Assembly (NCBI GenBank): GCA_046347635.1 | Contig: JAXMFT010000003.1 | Coordinates: forward strand, 62,001-126,000 | Reading direction: 5' to 3' | Source of the DNA: JAGVSZ01 sp019137045 | GTDB lineage: Bacteria > Pseudomonadota > Gammaproteobacteria > Burkholderiales > SG8-39 | Length of the DNA stretch: 64,000 nucleotides | In this document: piece by piece, positions 17,592 through 26,996 of the stretch | Position numbering within the stretch: the stretch's first letter is position 1 | Layout of the letters: the number at the start of each line of letters is the position of its first letter | Position numbers and translations under genes: made by a program | Notes under the pieces: generated by a model | The model's database searches: none | What the model was told of the DNA's origin: nothing | Seen by the model: only the letters and a program-made list of their open reading frames with translations

Positions 17592-19607
17592 CTACCAGCC
17601 CGGCGGCCGGGAGATCGTGATGTGTGGCTGCACCTCCTCGACGGTCGGCACCCAGGCCACACGGATCTTCTTGCCGAGCGGATGGACCTGGTGGGCCCCG
17701 GTACCTTCGGGGAACTTCTTGTTCTTCATCTGGGCGCGCAGCTTCTTCGTCGCGGGCAGGTCGACCTGGTGGTCGAGCGCCTCCGGGTCCTTGACCTTGA
17801 TCACCACGCCGTAGTACTTGCGCGCCGCCTCGATCGACAGCCACTCGTCGATCACGTCCTCGAGCACGAGCTCGGGCTCGCGCTCGAGCGGGTTGCCGAA
17901 GCCGCCGCCGCCCGCCGACGAGTAGTAGATGCGGTCGCCCTTGCGCACTTCCACGCCGGTCGCGTACATGCCGGCGTTGAGTTCGTTCTTCTTGCCCTTG
18001 TTGACGACCAGCATCGACCCGCCGGCGTTCAGCCCCCCGGCGATGCCGAAGGGCGTGAACTTCTCGCGGTCGCCGTGGATGGTCATGGTGATGTCGGTCA
18101 GCACCTCGAACTCGCGCACCAGCCCGAACCCGCCGCGGCGCAGCCCGTGGCCGCAGGAGTCGGTGCGCGCCTCGTAGCGCGTGAACATCACCGGGAACCA
18201 GCGCTCCTCCAGTTCCTGCGGGATGGTGCGCGCGTTGCAGAAGCGCATGAAGATGAGCGACTTCCCGTCCTTGAAGGTGCGCGCGTTCTCGCCGCCGACG
18301 GCGTACGTGTACTGCACGAAGTCCTTCTTGGTGCGCGGGTTGTAGCCGCCCATGCAGAGGTTGGTCAGGCTCACCGCCGCCGGGTAGACGCGCCACGGCT
18401 GGACCTTCGACAGCGGCCCCGCCAGGCAGGCGATGGTCACCGCCTCGACCTTGTCGAACGCGCCCGAGCAGTAGCCGGTGGTGGGCGTCGGCTCGAGCAC
18501 GTCGACGCAGGTGCCCTTCTTGGAGAGGATCTCGATGTTGCGGATGATCCCCTCGTTGAGCGGGAAGAGCTGCGGGAAGCAGATCATGAAGCCGAGGTAG
18601 TTCCCGCCGGTGAGGGTCGCGTAGCTCGCCCCCCACGAGGCGCGCGGCTGCGGGCCGGACTTCGACCAGTCGAAGCTGAGCTTGGTGCCCTTCTTGACCA
18701 TCCGGCAGTGCACGTAGATCGGCGGCTTGCCGGGCGTGTTCACGTCCTGGTCGCCCCAGTCCTCGAACTCCCAGGTCCCGTCGGGCAGCGCCGCGAGCTC
18801 GGCCCGCATCAGGCGCTCGGTATAGTTGAACTGCTCCTCGAACGCCTGGTAGAGGGTCGCCTTGCCGTAGCGCCGGCACAGCTCCTGCACGCGCGCCTCG
18901 ATCAGCTTCGAGGCCTCGACCTGCGCCTGCAGGTCGGCGCGGCGCTCGATCGAGCCGCGGATGTTGATCGCGATGAAGCTCCACAGCTCCTCGTCCAGCT
19001 TGTCCTGCTTGAACAGGCGGATCGGCGGGACCCGGATGCCCTCGGCGTAGCAGGTCTTCGCCTCCGGGTTGAACGTGCCGGGGTTCGGCCCGCCCATGTC
19101 CGCCCAGTGGATCACCGTGCAGGCGAACGCGACGATCTCGCCCTCGAAGAAGATCGGGCGGATGAGGCGCGTGTCGTTGACGTGCGAGCCGCAGCGGTAG
19201 GGATCGGAGAAGAGGAACGTGTCGCCCGGGCGCATGGTCGCGAGCGGGAAGTCCTTGAGCAGCTCCCGCACCGAGGGGCCGAACGACGCGTAGTGCGCCG
19301 CCGCGTCGGTGAAGCCGTGCGCCACCAGTCGCCCGTCGCGCGTGAGCAGCGCGTTGGAGCGGTCGCGCCCCATGCCCACCACCGGGTGGTAGGCGACGCG
19401 CTCGATCGTGGTCGAGGCCTCGTAGCACGCGGCGACGAAAGCGTTGCGCATCACCTCGAAGGTGATGAGGTCCATGCCGATGTCGCCCGGCTTGGCGAGC
19501 TTCTCCTTGACGTCGAGAACCGGGGCGGCCTTCGGCTTCGTCGCGCGGCGCGCCCGGGTCCCGGCTTCGGCGCGCTGCGGTTCAAGCGCCTTGTATTCGC
19601 GTTCCAT
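17592..19607 (-). CDS. Hydantoinase B / acetone carboxylase alpha-like subunit (HyuB)
   Basis: A 671-residue protein of the HyuB/oxoprolinase B family, which pairs with HyuA to form ATP-dependent hydantoinases, 5-oxoprolinase or acetone/acetophenone carboxylases. Landmarks: DLITFEVMRNAFVAACYEAS near 45-65, FLFSDPYRCGSHVNDTRL near 130-150, and SSAGGGGFGNPLEREPELV near 565-585. The C-terminal 100 residues include a KKLRAQMKNKKFPEGTGAHQ region that I cannot tie to a known function. It starts nine bases after hyuA. Given UbiD and UbiX genes downstream, carboxylation of a ketone or opening of a cyclic amide during aromatic/heteroaromatic breakdown are both open. Confidence 0.9.
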   Translation of the reverse strand: MEREYKALEPQRAEAGTRARRATKPKAAPVLDVKEKLAKPGDIGMDLITFEVMRNAFVAACYEASTTIERVAYHPVVGMGRDRSNALLTRDGRLVAHGFTDAAAHYASFGPSVRELLKDFPLATMRPGDTFLFSDPYRCGSHVNDTRLIRPIFFEGEIVAFACTVIHWADMGGPNPGTFNPEAKTCYAEGIRVPPIRLFKQDKLDEELWSFIAINIRGSIERRADLQAQVEASKLIEARVQELCRRYGKATLYQAFEEQFNYTERLMRAELAALPDGTWEFEDWGDQDVNTPGKPPIYVHCRMVKKGTKLSFDWSKSGPQPRASWGASYATLTGGNYLGFMICFPQLFPLNEGIIRNIEILSKKGTCVDVLEPTPTTGYCSGAFDKVEAVTIACLAGPLSKVQPWRVYPAAVSLTNLCMGGYNPRTKKDFVQYTYAVGGENARTFKDGKSLIFMRFCNARTIPQELEERWFPVMFTRYEARTDSCGHGLRRGGFGLVREFEVLTDITMTIHGDREKFTPFGIAGGLNAGGSMLVVNKGKKNELNAGMYATGVEVRKGDRIYYSSAGGGGFGNPLEREPELVLEDVIDEWLSIEAARKYYGVVIKVKDPEALDHQVDLPATKKLRAQMKNKKFPEGTGAHQVHPLGKKIRVAWVPTVEEVQPHITISRPPGW

Positions 19608-19616
19608 GCCCGCCTC

Positions 19617-21683
19617 CTAATGGTCGACTTTGATGACGAGGTTGCCCCACCGGTCCACCTGGCAGTGCGTGCCCGGCGGCATGACGGTGGTGGTGTCGTG
19701 CTGCTCGACGATCGCCGGGCCGTCGAAGGTCGCGCCGGCGGCGAGCCGGTCGCGCTCGTAGATCGCGGTGTCGATGAACCCGACGTCGCGGAACCACACC
19801 TTGCGCCGCCCCTTGGTCGCCTGCGCCGCGCTGCCCGAGTTGCCGATCGGCCGCAGGTCGGGCTTCGGCAGCTTGCCCTTGGCCACCACGCGCAGGTTGA
19901 CGATCTCGACCGGCGCGTACCCGGGCGGCAGGTTGTAGCCGTACGCCGCCTTCATGTCCTGCATGAAGGTTTCGGTGATCGCGGCGAGGTCGCGAATCTC
20001 GCCGTCCGGCGCCGCGACGGTGAAGAAGCGGCTCTGGCTGAAGTACTTCACGTCCAGGTAGCGCTCGATCGTGATGTCCTCCGGCCGCGTGCCTTCCTTG
20101 CGCAGCGTCTTCTCGGCCTTCTGCACCAGGCTCGCGAACTGGCGGTTGAGCCAGCGGTAGTCGAGCTCGGTCTCCATCTTGTGGATCGCGCTGGTGAACT
20201 CGTGCTTCACGTCCACGCGGATCGCGCCGAACGCCGACGCGTAGCCGGGCAGCGGCGGGACGACCACCGTGGTGGCGCCGATCTCGCGCGCGAGGTCGCA
20301 GGCGTACATCGCGCCGCCGCCGCCGTACGGCACCACCGCGAAGTCGCGCGGATCCCAGCCCCGGCTCACCGTCTGCAGCCGCATCGCCATCATCAGGTTG
20401 GTCATGGCGACCATGTACATGTTCGACGCTGACGTCGCCGCGTCCCAGCCGTAGCGCTTGCCGATCTTCTGCTCCAGCGCCTTGTGCGACAGGCGCCCGT
20501 CGACCTTCATCGCGCCGCCGAGGTAGTAGTCGGGGTCGATGCGGCCGAGCACGATCTGGGTGTCGGTGTTGGTCGGCTCGTCGCCGCCCGCGCCGTAGCA
20601 GGCGGGGCCGGGCACCGCGCCCATGCTCTGCGGGCCGACGTTGAGCATGCCGCCCTTGTCCACCCAGCCGATCGAGCCGCCGCCGGCGCCGATGTAGATC
20701 GTGTCCACCGACGGCAGGCAGCAGGGCACGTTCCACAGGATCTTCCACTCGTGGGTGATGGCCGGCTTGCCCTGGTAGATGATCGAGACGTTGTTGGTCG
20801 TGCCGCCGGTCTCGAACGCGATCACGTTGTCGAAGCCGGCGAGCGAGCCGATGTAGCCGGCGAGCCCCACCGCGCCCGAGACGGGCGACGAGTGGAAGGT
20901 CTTGGCCGGGAACTTCACCGCCTCGTGCATGCCGATGACGCCGCCGCCCGAGGTGGTGACGAGGATCGGCCCGTGGTAGTTCCAGTCCTTCTTCAGCCGG
21001 CGCTCGAGGCCGCCGAGGTAGTTCTTGAGGATCGGCGAGATGTACGCGTTGAGCACGGTGGTGCAGGTGCGCTCGAACTCGAGCATCTGCGGCAGCACCT
21101 CGTGCGAGAGCGTGATGTCCACGTCGGGAATCTCTTCCTGCAGGATCGCCCGCGTGCGCTCCTCGTGCACCGGGTTCATGAACGAATCGATGTAGACCAC
21201 CGCCACCGACTCGATCCCGCGCTTCTTGATGATGCGCGCGGCCTTGCGCACGTCGGCCTCGTTCAGCTTGGTGACGATCTCGCCGTAGGGGCTCACGCGC
21301 TCGCGCACGCTGAGCACGTTGCGCCGCGGGATGATCAGCTCGGGCGGGTCCCAGTCGAGCTCGAAGGCGGAGATGCGCTCGGCGCGCCCGCCGCCGAGCA
21401 CGTCGCGGAAGCCCTCGGTGGTGACCAGCGCGGTCTTGACCCCCTTCCGCTCGAGGATCGCGTTGGTCGAGACGGTCGCGCCGTGGCGGAACGAGAGCAC
21501 TTCCTCGCCGCGGATGCCGGCGGCCTCCAGTCCGTTGATCACGCCGTCGAAGAAGGTGGGCGGCGTCGACGGCACCTTGCCCAGGCGCTGCTCGCCGGTG
21601 ACGAGGTTGACGCAGATGACGTCGGTGAACGTGCCGCCGATGTCGGTACCGACGACCCAGGCCTTCCGGGCGTCCATGTCCAT
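19617..21683 (-). CDS. Hydantoinase A / acetone carboxylase beta-like subunit (HyuA)
   Basis: A 688-residue HyuA-family ATPase-like subunit. The N-terminal VVGTDIGGTFTDVICV phosphate motif of the ASKHA fold is at 10-25, GATVSTNAILERKG near 69-82, and a second phosphate segment near 290 reads FETGGTTNNVS where most relatives have FDMGGTSTDVS, so the usual Asp is Glu. Further IGAGGGSIGWVD and GAVPGPACYGAGGDEPTNTD are family hallmarks. CCGAGGAGGAT precedes the ATG. The product and HyuB would form one cytoplasmic complex using ATP to activate a carbonyl or amide. TetR1 is the next gene upstream on the same strand, 114 bases away. Confidence 0.9.
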   Translation of the reverse strand: MDMDARKAWVVGTDIGGTFTDVICVNLVTGEQRLGKVPSTPPTFFDGVINGLEAAGIRGEEVLSFRHGATVSTNAILERKGVKTALVTTEGFRDVLGGGRAERISAFELDWDPPELIIPRRNVLSVRERVSPYGEIVTKLNEADVRKAARIIKKRGIESVAVVYIDSFMNPVHEERTRAILQEEIPDVDITLSHEVLPQMLEFERTCTTVLNAYISPILKNYLGGLERRLKKDWNYHGPILVTTSGGGVIGMHEAVKFPAKTFHSSPVSGAVGLAGYIGSLAGFDNVIAFETGGTTNNVSIIYQGKPAITHEWKILWNVPCCLPSVDTIYIGAGGGSIGWVDKGGMLNVGPQSMGAVPGPACYGAGGDEPTNTDTQIVLGRIDPDYYLGGAMKVDGRLSHKALEQKIGKRYGWDAATSASNMYMVAMTNLMMAMRLQTVSRGWDPRDFAVVPYGGGGAMYACDLAREIGATTVVVPPLPGYASAFGAIRVDVKHEFTSAIHKMETELDYRWLNRQFASLVQKAEKTLRKEGTRPEDITIERYLDVKYFSQSRFFTVAAPDGEIRDLAAITETFMQDMKAAYGYNLPPGYAPVEIVNLRVVAKGKLPKPDLRPIGNSGSAAQATKGRRKVWFRDVGFIDTAIYERDRLAAGATFDGPAIVEQHDTTTVMPPGTHCQVDRWGNLVIKVDH

Positions 21684-21797
21684 GAGAGATCCTCCTCGGT
21701 TGGTGCAGCCGGCGCGCAGGCCGCGCGCGATCTCCTGGAGGGACCTGCCCCGGGGGGCAGCGGGCGTCTCGCGCGCCCTGGACCTGAATACTGAACG

Positions 21798-22445
21798 CTA
21801 TTTACTCTTGCCGGCGCGCAAAGTCAACTGCGACTTGCGCCGCACCGCAGCATGGGCGCCGGCGGCGGGCCGTTCCCCGAGGATCAGGTCGCACACCGCC
21901 GCGACCGCGCCGTCGCTGCAGGGGCGGCCGGGTCGCAGGTGGTGCCCGATCACGAACCCGTCGAACGCCATCATGAGGACGTGCGAGAACGACGGCGTCC
22001 CGAGCAGCCGGCGGCGCGCCGGCGGCAGCGCGTCGCGGATCATGGCCGCCACCCGCTCCTCCACCCAGGCGAGCAGCGCAGGGTCGTAGCGCTCCTCCGG
22101 TCCCGCGGTCGAGATCGCCTGCATGATGTTGTTCGCAAAGCCGTTGTGCTCGCGCGGAATCTCCCGCCACAGCGCCCGCAGCAGCGTGCCGAGCCGCGCG
22201 CGCGGGTGCGCGATGCGCGCGAGGCGCCGCTCCAGGCGGGTGACGCGTTCCCGCAGCCACGGGTCGTACAGCGCGTACAGCACCTCGAGCTTGGAGCCGA
22301 AGTAGATGTAGACGGTTCCGGGCGACACGCCGGCGCCCTGCGCGATCTGCGGCAGCGTGGTGGCGGCGTAGCCGCGCGCGCCGAACTGCGCGAACGCCGA
22401 CGCGAGGATCGCCTCCCGCAGCTCCGGCTTCTTGACCTGCGGCAT
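21798..22445 (-). CDS. TetR family transcriptional regulator (TetR1)
   Basis: A 215-residue TetR-type repressor. The helix-turn-helix is at about 24-47 (GYAATTLPQIAQGAGVSPGT, then VYIYFGSK). It is a close paralogue of the TetR at 26978-27706, roughly three quarters identical up to the GE near residue 190, with the segment IPREHNGFANN and WVEERVAAMIRDALPPARRR the same in both. It is divergent from the Liv operon starting at 22559, so it very likely controls that promoter, and perhaps also the hyu genes downstream on its own strand. The inducer is unknown; a CoA thioester is a common ligand for this kind of catabolic TetR. Confidence 0.9.
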   Translation of the reverse strand: MPQVKKPELREAILASAFAQFGARGYAATTLPQIAQGAGVSPGTVYIYFGSKLEVLYALYDPWLRERVTRLERRLARIAHPRARLGTLLRALWREIPREHNGFANNIMQAISTAGPEERYDPALLAWVEERVAAMIRDALPPARRRLLGTPSFSHVLMMAFDGFVIGHHLRPGRPCSDGAVAAVCDLILGERPAAGAHAAVRRKSQLTLRAGKSK

Positions 22446-22453
22446 GAATTAAC

Positions 22454-22496
22454 GAATCGCGCTCAGGATTGACAATCCGGCCCCGGCCACTAGGAT
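22454..22496 (+). promoter_or_regulatory. Promoter and probable TetR operator of the Liv operon
   Basis: TTGACA (22469-22474) and TAGGAT (22491-22496) are spaced by 16 bases. A block GAATCGCG-TC-GGATTGACA (22454-22474), overlapping the -35 box, is almost the same as the block before the ribose-type ABC operon at 27721-27741. The -35 box also lies in a small inverted repeat GGATT-GAC-AATCC (22467-22479). Conservation in front of two operons that are each divergent from a paralogous TetR gene suggests an operator. Confidence 0.6.
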
Positions 22497-22558
22497 ACTC
22501 CCTCGGTCACGTCCCGATGGCGCGCGTGCCGCGCCGCCGACAGAGGAGGAGGGGAGTC

Positions 22559-23746
22559 ATGACGACACGCCGCAGGTTCATCCAGGGCGCGGCCGCGTCC
22601 GGCCTCGCGGCCGCGCTGCCGGCGCGGCTCGCGCGGGCGCAGGCGCAGCGGCCGCTGCGCATCGGTTTCTCGATCGCCAAGACCGGCATCTTCGCCGCGG
22701 CCGCCCCCTCGCAGCTGAACGCCTACGACCTGTGGCGCAGCGAGGTGAACGCGCGCGGCGGGCTCGCGCTCCCCGGCGCCCGCCGCACGGTGGAGTTCGT
22801 CCAGTACGACGACCAGAGCAACCCCTCGCAGGCGGCGCGCATCTACGAGAAGCTGATCACCGACGACAAGGTGGACCTGCTGCTCGCCCCGTGGGGCACG
22901 CCGACGCACATCGCGGTGGCGCCGGTGCTCGAGCGCTTCCGGTTCCCGATGATCGGCAACACCGCGGCGTCGGCGAAGCTGCGCGAGCTCAAGCCGGGCA
23001 ACATCTGGTTCGTCACCGCCGCGTTCCCCGACCGCGTCGCCGCCGAGCTCACCAAGATGCTGCAGGCGAACGGCGTCAAGTCGGTGGCGCTGGTCACCAA
23101 CGTGCTGCCGTTCGGCAAGGAGATCAAGGGCTTCCTCGAGCCCGCGCTGAAGGCGGCCGGCATCGAGGTGCGCGTCAACGAGGAATACCCCCCCGACATC
23201 AAGGACATGACCGCGCTGCTCACCAAGGTGAAGCAGGCCGCGCCCGACGCCGTCCTCGCGCTCTCCTACCCGAGCGACTCGCCGCTCTACGTCCGCCAGG
23301 CGAAGGAGCTCGGAATCGCCGCGCCGTTCCAGTTCGTCATGGTCGGGCCGGGGATCGATTTCTTCCCCAAGCTGCTCGGCGCCGCCGCCAACGGCATCGT
23401 CACCGTGGGCCACTGGACCCCGGCGCGCAACGCGCGCGCAAAGGCCTTCTACGACGCCTACGTCGCGCGCTTCAAGGAGCGCCCCGACTACCTCGACTCG
23501 ATCGAGAGCTACGTCTCGTGCGAGGTCCTCGAGCAGGCGGTGGCAAAGGCAGGAACCGACCGGGCGCGGCTGCGCGAGGCGATCGCGCAGGGGGAGTTCG
23601 AGACGATCAACGGCAAGATCCGGTTCAAGGGGGTCGAGAACGTGGTCACCCCCACCGGCTTCCTGCAGCTGCAGGACGGGGTCCTGCAGCAGGTGTGGCC
23701 GTCCGCGCTGGCGACCGCGCAGTTCCGCCCGAAGACCGGCTGGTAG
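22559..23746 (+). CDS. Branched-chain amino acid-type ABC transporter receptor (LivK-like), Tat signal
   Basis: A 395-residue type I periplasmic binding protein. The N-terminus MTTRRRFIQGAAASGL is a twin-arginine signal, cleaved around ARAQA. Mature start RPLRIGFSIAKTGIFAAAAPSQ matches the LivJ/LivK fold, followed by the NARGGLALPG and YDDQSNPSQAARIYEKLI segments. AGGAGGAGGGGAG lies before the ATG at 22559, which decides it over an in-frame ATG 90 bases upstream that would displace the signal peptide and would lie within the promoter. First gene of a receptor-permease-permease-ATPase-ATPase operon. Such receptors in catabolic clusters often bind aromatic acids rather than amino acids. Confidence 0.93.
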   Translation: MTTRRRFIQGAAASGLAAALPARLARAQAQRPLRIGFSIAKTGIFAAAAPSQLNAYDLWRSEVNARGGLALPGARRTVEFVQYDDQSNPSQAARIYEKLITDDKVDLLLAPWGTPTHIAVAPVLERFRFPMIGNTAASAKLRELKPGNIWFVTAAFPDRVAAELTKMLQANGVKSVALVTNVLPFGKEIKGFLEPALKAAGIEVRVNEEYPPDIKDMTALLTKVKQAAPDAVLALSYPSDSPLYVRQAKELGIAAPFQFVMVGPGIDFFPKLLGAAANGIVTVGHWTPARNARAKAFYDAYVARFKERPDYLDSIESYVSCEVLEQAVAKAGTDRARLREAIAQGEFETINGKIRFKGVENVVTPTGFLQLQDGVLQQVWPSALATAQFRPKTGW

Positions 23747-23762
23747 CCGCGCCGGGCGTCCG

Positions 23763-24656
23763 GTGCTCGAGACGCTCGCCGCGGGGCAGCTCGCGTTCGC
23801 CGCGCTCGCGCTCGGCGCGCTCTACGGACTGATCGCGCTCGGGCTCAACCTCGTCTACGGCACCATGCGCCTGCTCAACGTGGCGCACGGCGAGGTGGTC
23901 ATGCTCGGCGGCTACGCCACCTACTGGGCTTTCACGCTCGCGGGCGTGCCGCCGCTCGCGGCGGTGGCGCTCACCGCCGCCGGCGGGGCGGCGCTCGGCG
24001 CGGCGGCCTATCAGTGGCTCTTCCGGCGCCTGCTCGCCTCGCCGCGCGCCGCCGCCCGCATCGAGGCGAACTCGCTGCTCGCGTTCTTCGGGCTGTCGAT
24101 CGTGGTGCAGAACCTCGCCGCGCTCGCCTTCTCGTCCACGCCGCGCGGCTACGAGTATCTCCCCGCGGTGATCCGCATCGGCGACGCGGCGGTCACCGGC
24201 GCGCGTCTCGCCGCCGTCGCGCTGGCGATCGCCCTGTGCGCGGCGGTGCTCCTGTTCCTGCGCCGGCACACGTTCGGGCTGGCGATGCGCGCGCTCATCG
24301 ACCACCGCGCGGCCGCGGCGGTGGTCGGGGTGGACGTCGACCGCGTGCAGCGCGGGAGCTTCGTGCTCGGGTTCGCCACCGCGGCGGTCGCCGGCACGCT
24401 GCTCTCCATGACCGAGCAGGTGTCGCCGTTCATGGGTTTCCCGGTCACGATCGCGGCGTTCGTCGTGGTCATCCTGGGCGGGCTCGGACGGCCGGAGGGC
24501 ACGATCGCGGCGGCGCTCGTGCTGGGGGTGGTCGAGACCTACGGCGTCGCCCTCACCTCGCCCACCTACCGCTCGATCCTGGTCTACGGCGTGTTCGTCC
24601 TGCTGCTGCTCGCGCGCCCGCAGGGCCTGCTCGGCCGGCGCGCGATCGTGCGATGA
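23763..24656 (+). CDS. ABC transporter permease, LivH family
   Basis: A 297-residue inner-membrane permease with about eight hydrophobic helices. LYGLIALGLNLVYGTMRLLNVAHGE (residues about 20-43) is the LivH signature, and GLGRPEGTIAAALVLGVVE near 240 the cytoplasmic coupling region for the ATPase. A GTG start at 23763, 16 bases after the receptor stop, gives normal length. Stop overlaps the LivM start (ATGA). Confidence 0.92.
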   Translation: MLETLAAGQLAFAALALGALYGLIALGLNLVYGTMRLLNVAHGEVVMLGGYATYWAFTLAGVPPLAAVALTAAGGAALGAAAYQWLFRRLLASPRAAARIEANSLLAFFGLSIVVQNLAALAFSSTPRGYEYLPAVIRIGDAAVTGARLAAVALAIALCAAVLLFLRRHTFGLAMRALIDHRAAAAVVGVDVDRVQRGSFVLGFATAAVAGTLLSMTEQVSPFMGFPVTIAAFVVVILGGLGRPEGTIAAALVLGVVETYGVALTSPTYRSILVYGVFVLLLLARPQGLLGRRAIVR

Positions 24657-25561
24657 GCACCCACCGCGACGCCGCCCTCGTGCTCGCGGCGCTCGCCGCC
24701 GCGGCGGCGGTTCCGGCGCTCGGCAGCGACTACTGGACCGGGCTCGCGATCACCGTCCTGATGTGGGTCGCGCTCGCCCAGAGCTGGAGCGTGTTCTCGG
24801 GGCTGTCGGGCTACGTGTCGTTCGGCCACGTCGTGTTCTACGGCCTCGGCGCTTACCTCGTGGTCGCCAGCTGGGACCGGCTGCCGCCCGCGCTCTCGGT
24901 GCCGCTCGCCGCGCTCGCCGCCGCCGCCTTCGCGCTGGCGATCGGCGCGCCGGTCCTGCGCGTGCGCGGCCCCTACTTCGTCATCCTCAGCTTCGGGGTC
25001 GCGGAGCTCGTCAAGTTCGTGGTGATCGCGGTGGAGGCCGCGGCCGGGAACGCGAGCCGGCTGATCCTGCGCACGCCGGAGATCGACGCCATCTTCTACG
25101 CGATGCTCGCGCTCGCCGCGGCGGCGACCGCGCTCGCCTGGGGTGCGCGCGTCACGCGCCTCGGCCAGGGTCTGCGCGCGATCCGGGAGGACGAGGTGGC
25201 GGCCGAGACGCTCGGGGTGCCGGCCGCGCGCTACAAGCTCGCCGCGCTCGCGCTCTCGGCGGCGATTCCCGGCGCGGTGGGCGGCACGATGGCGATGCGC
25301 GCCACCTACTTCGAGCCGCTCCAGGCGTTCGACCCGATGGTGTCCTTCACGATGATCGCGACGGCGGTGATCGGCGGCAGCGACGACGTGCGCGGGCCGG
25401 TGCTCGGCGCGCTGCTCCTCGTGCTCCTGTCCGAGCTCCTGTGGGCGGGCGCGCCGCAGCTCTACATGGTGGTCCTCGGCGTGCTGGTCGTGGTCTTCGT
25501 GCTGTACCTGCCCGACGGGCTGTGCGGGCGCCTCCCGGCGGCGCGGGCGCCGCGCGCATGA
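24653..25561 (+). CDS. ABC transporter permease, LivM family
   Basis: A 302-residue inner-membrane permease. WSVFSGLSGYVSFGHVVFYGLGAY near 47-70 is the LivM signature and GLRAIREDEVAAETLGV near 173-190 the coupling-helix motif. Its ATG overlaps the LivH stop and its stop overlaps the LivG ATG, so livH, livM and livG are translationally coupled. Forms the heterodimeric channel with LivH. Confidence 0.92.
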   Translation: MSTHRDAALVLAALAAAAAVPALGSDYWTGLAITVLMWVALAQSWSVFSGLSGYVSFGHVVFYGLGAYLVVASWDRLPPALSVPLAALAAAAFALAIGAPVLRVRGPYFVILSFGVAELVKFVVIAVEAAAGNASRLILRTPEIDAIFYAMLALAAAATALAWGARVTRLGQGLRAIREDEVAAETLGVPAARYKLAALALSAAIPGAVGGTMAMRATYFEPLQAFDPMVSFTMIATAVIGGSDDVRGPVLGALLLVLLSELLWAGAPQLYMVVLGVLVVVFVLYLPDGLCGRLPAARAPRA

Positions 25562-26286
25562 GCCTGCTCGAGCTCGACCTGGTGAGCAAGCGCTACGGCG
25601 GCGTGCTCGCGCTCGACCAGGTGTCGCTGACGGTGGACGAGGGCGCCATCGTCGGCGTCATGGGCGCGAACGGCGCCGGCAAGACGACGCTCTTCGCGGT
25701 GATCGCCGGCAACGAGCGCCCCTCGTCGGGCGACGTGCGGCTCGCCGGGCGGTCGCTCGTGGGGCTGCGGCCGGACCAGGTCGCGCGCCGCGGCGTGGCG
25801 CGCACCTTCCAGATCGTGCGGCCGTTCCGCGGGCTGACCGTGCGCGAGAACGTCCTCACCGCGGCGCGGTTCGGCACCCGCGGCGCCGCAGACGCGGTCG
25901 CGGCCCGCCGCGCGGCCGATGAGATCATCGAGCAGGTGGGCCTCGGGTCCGAGCGCGACCGTCCGGCCGGGGCGCTCACGCTGTCGGCGCAAACGCGGCT
26001 GGAGATCGCGCGCGCGATCGCCACCGGCGCGCGCCTGGTCATGCTCGACGAGGTGATGGCGGGACTCGTGCCGGCCGAGGTGGACGAGATCCTCGCCACC
26101 CTGCGCGAGCTGCACCGCGCGCGCGCGCTCACGCTGCTCGTGATCGAGCACGTGATGCGGGCGCTGATGCGCCTCTCGCAGGAGATCGTGGTGCTCCATC
26201 TCGGCGCGCTCATCGCCCGCGGTCCGCCCGCGGCGATCGCCGCCGACCCGCGCGTGCAGCAGCTCTACTTCGGCGCCGCCGGCTGA
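25558..26286 (+). CDS. ABC transporter ATP-binding protein, LivG family
   Basis: A 242-residue ATPase. Walker A is GANGAGKT (about 36-43), Walker B LVMLDEVMAGL near 160, and the H-loop His is in LLVIEHVM. The signature motif reads LTLSAQTRLEIARAI rather than LSGGQ; LivG proteins often have variant signatures (LSYGQ or LPLAG), so this is noted but not taken as loss of function. Overlaps LivM upstream and LivF downstream by one to four bases. Confidence 0.92.
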   Translation: MSLLELDLVSKRYGGVLALDQVSLTVDEGAIVGVMGANGAGKTTLFAVIAGNERPSSGDVRLAGRSLVGLRPDQVARRGVARTFQIVRPFRGLTVRENVLTAARFGTRGAADAVAARRAADEIIEQVGLGSERDRPAGALTLSAQTRLEIARAIATGARLVMLDEVMAGLVPAEVDEILATLRELHRARALTLLVIEHVMRALMRLSQEIVVLHLGALIARGPPAAIAADPRVQQLYFGAAG

Positions 26287-26996
26287 TGCTGCTCGAGGCG
26301 GACGACATCGTCGGCGGCTACGGCCCGGTGCGCATCCTGCACGGCGTCTCGCTCGCGGCCGGGCGCGGGACGGTGACCGCGCTCGTCGGCGCGAACGGCG
26401 CCGGCAAGACCACCCTCATGCGCACCCTCGCCGGGTTGCTGCCCGCCGCCGGCGGGTCGATCCGCTTCTCCGGCGCCGAGGTCACGCCCGAAAGCGCCGC
26501 GGCGCGCGTCGAGCGCGGGATCGTGCTCGTCCCCGAGGGCCGCCTCGTGTTCCCGACGCTGTCGGTGGAGGAGAACCTCCGCCTCGGCGCGATCGCGGCG
26601 CGCGCGCGCGCCGCGTGGCGCGAGCGGCGGGACGAGATGTACGCCCTCTTCCCCCGGCTGCGCGAGCGCGCGCGCCAGGCCGCCGGCTCGCTCTCGGGCG
26701 GCGAGCAGCAGATGCTCGCCATCGCCCGCGGCCTGATGTCGCGCCCCGAGCTCGTCCTGCTCGACGAGCCCACCCTCGGGCTCGCGCCGGCGATGGTGCG
26801 GGTGGTCTTCGACACCATCGAGCGGCTGCGCGCCCTCGGCCTGACCGTGCTGCTCGCGGAGCAGGACGTCGAGCGCGCGCTCGCGGCGGCCGACGCCGCC
26901 TCCGTGCTCGAGCACGGCCGGATCGCGGTCGCGGGGCGCGGCGCCGAGCTCGCGGCCGACCCGCGGGTGCGCCGCGCCTACTTCGGCCTGGAGTGA
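26286..26996 (+). CDS. ABC transporter ATP-binding protein, LivF family
   Basis: A 236-residue ATPase, last gene of the first Liv operon. Walker A GANGAGKTT near 36, signature LSGGEQQMLAIARGLM near 138 and Walker B LVLLDEPTLGLAP near 158 are all consensus. ATG overlaps the LivG stop (TGATG). Its last 19 bases overlap the end of the convergent TetR2 gene on the minus strand. Confidence 0.93.
   Translation: MLLEADDIVGGYGPVRILHGVSLAAGRGTVTALVGANGAGKTTLMRTLAGLLPAAGGSIRFSGAEVTPESAAARVERGIVLVPEGRLVFPTLSVEENLRLGAIAARARAAWRERRDEMYALFPRLRERARQAAGSLSGGEQQMLAIARGLMSRPELVLLDEPTLGLAPAMVRVVFDTIERLRALGLTVLLAEQDVERALAAADAASVLEHGRIAVAGRGAELAADPRVRRAYFGLE

Noticed and set aside
22445..22473. A TTGTCA-N17-TTAATT promoter for TetR1 on the minus strand
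   Set aside because: It would start transcription inside the first codons of the gene, after its ATG, so it cannot make the full protein.
25980..26000. Defective signature motif in the first LivG protein
   Set aside because: LivG relatives commonly have non-LSGGQ signatures; nothing else is damaged.
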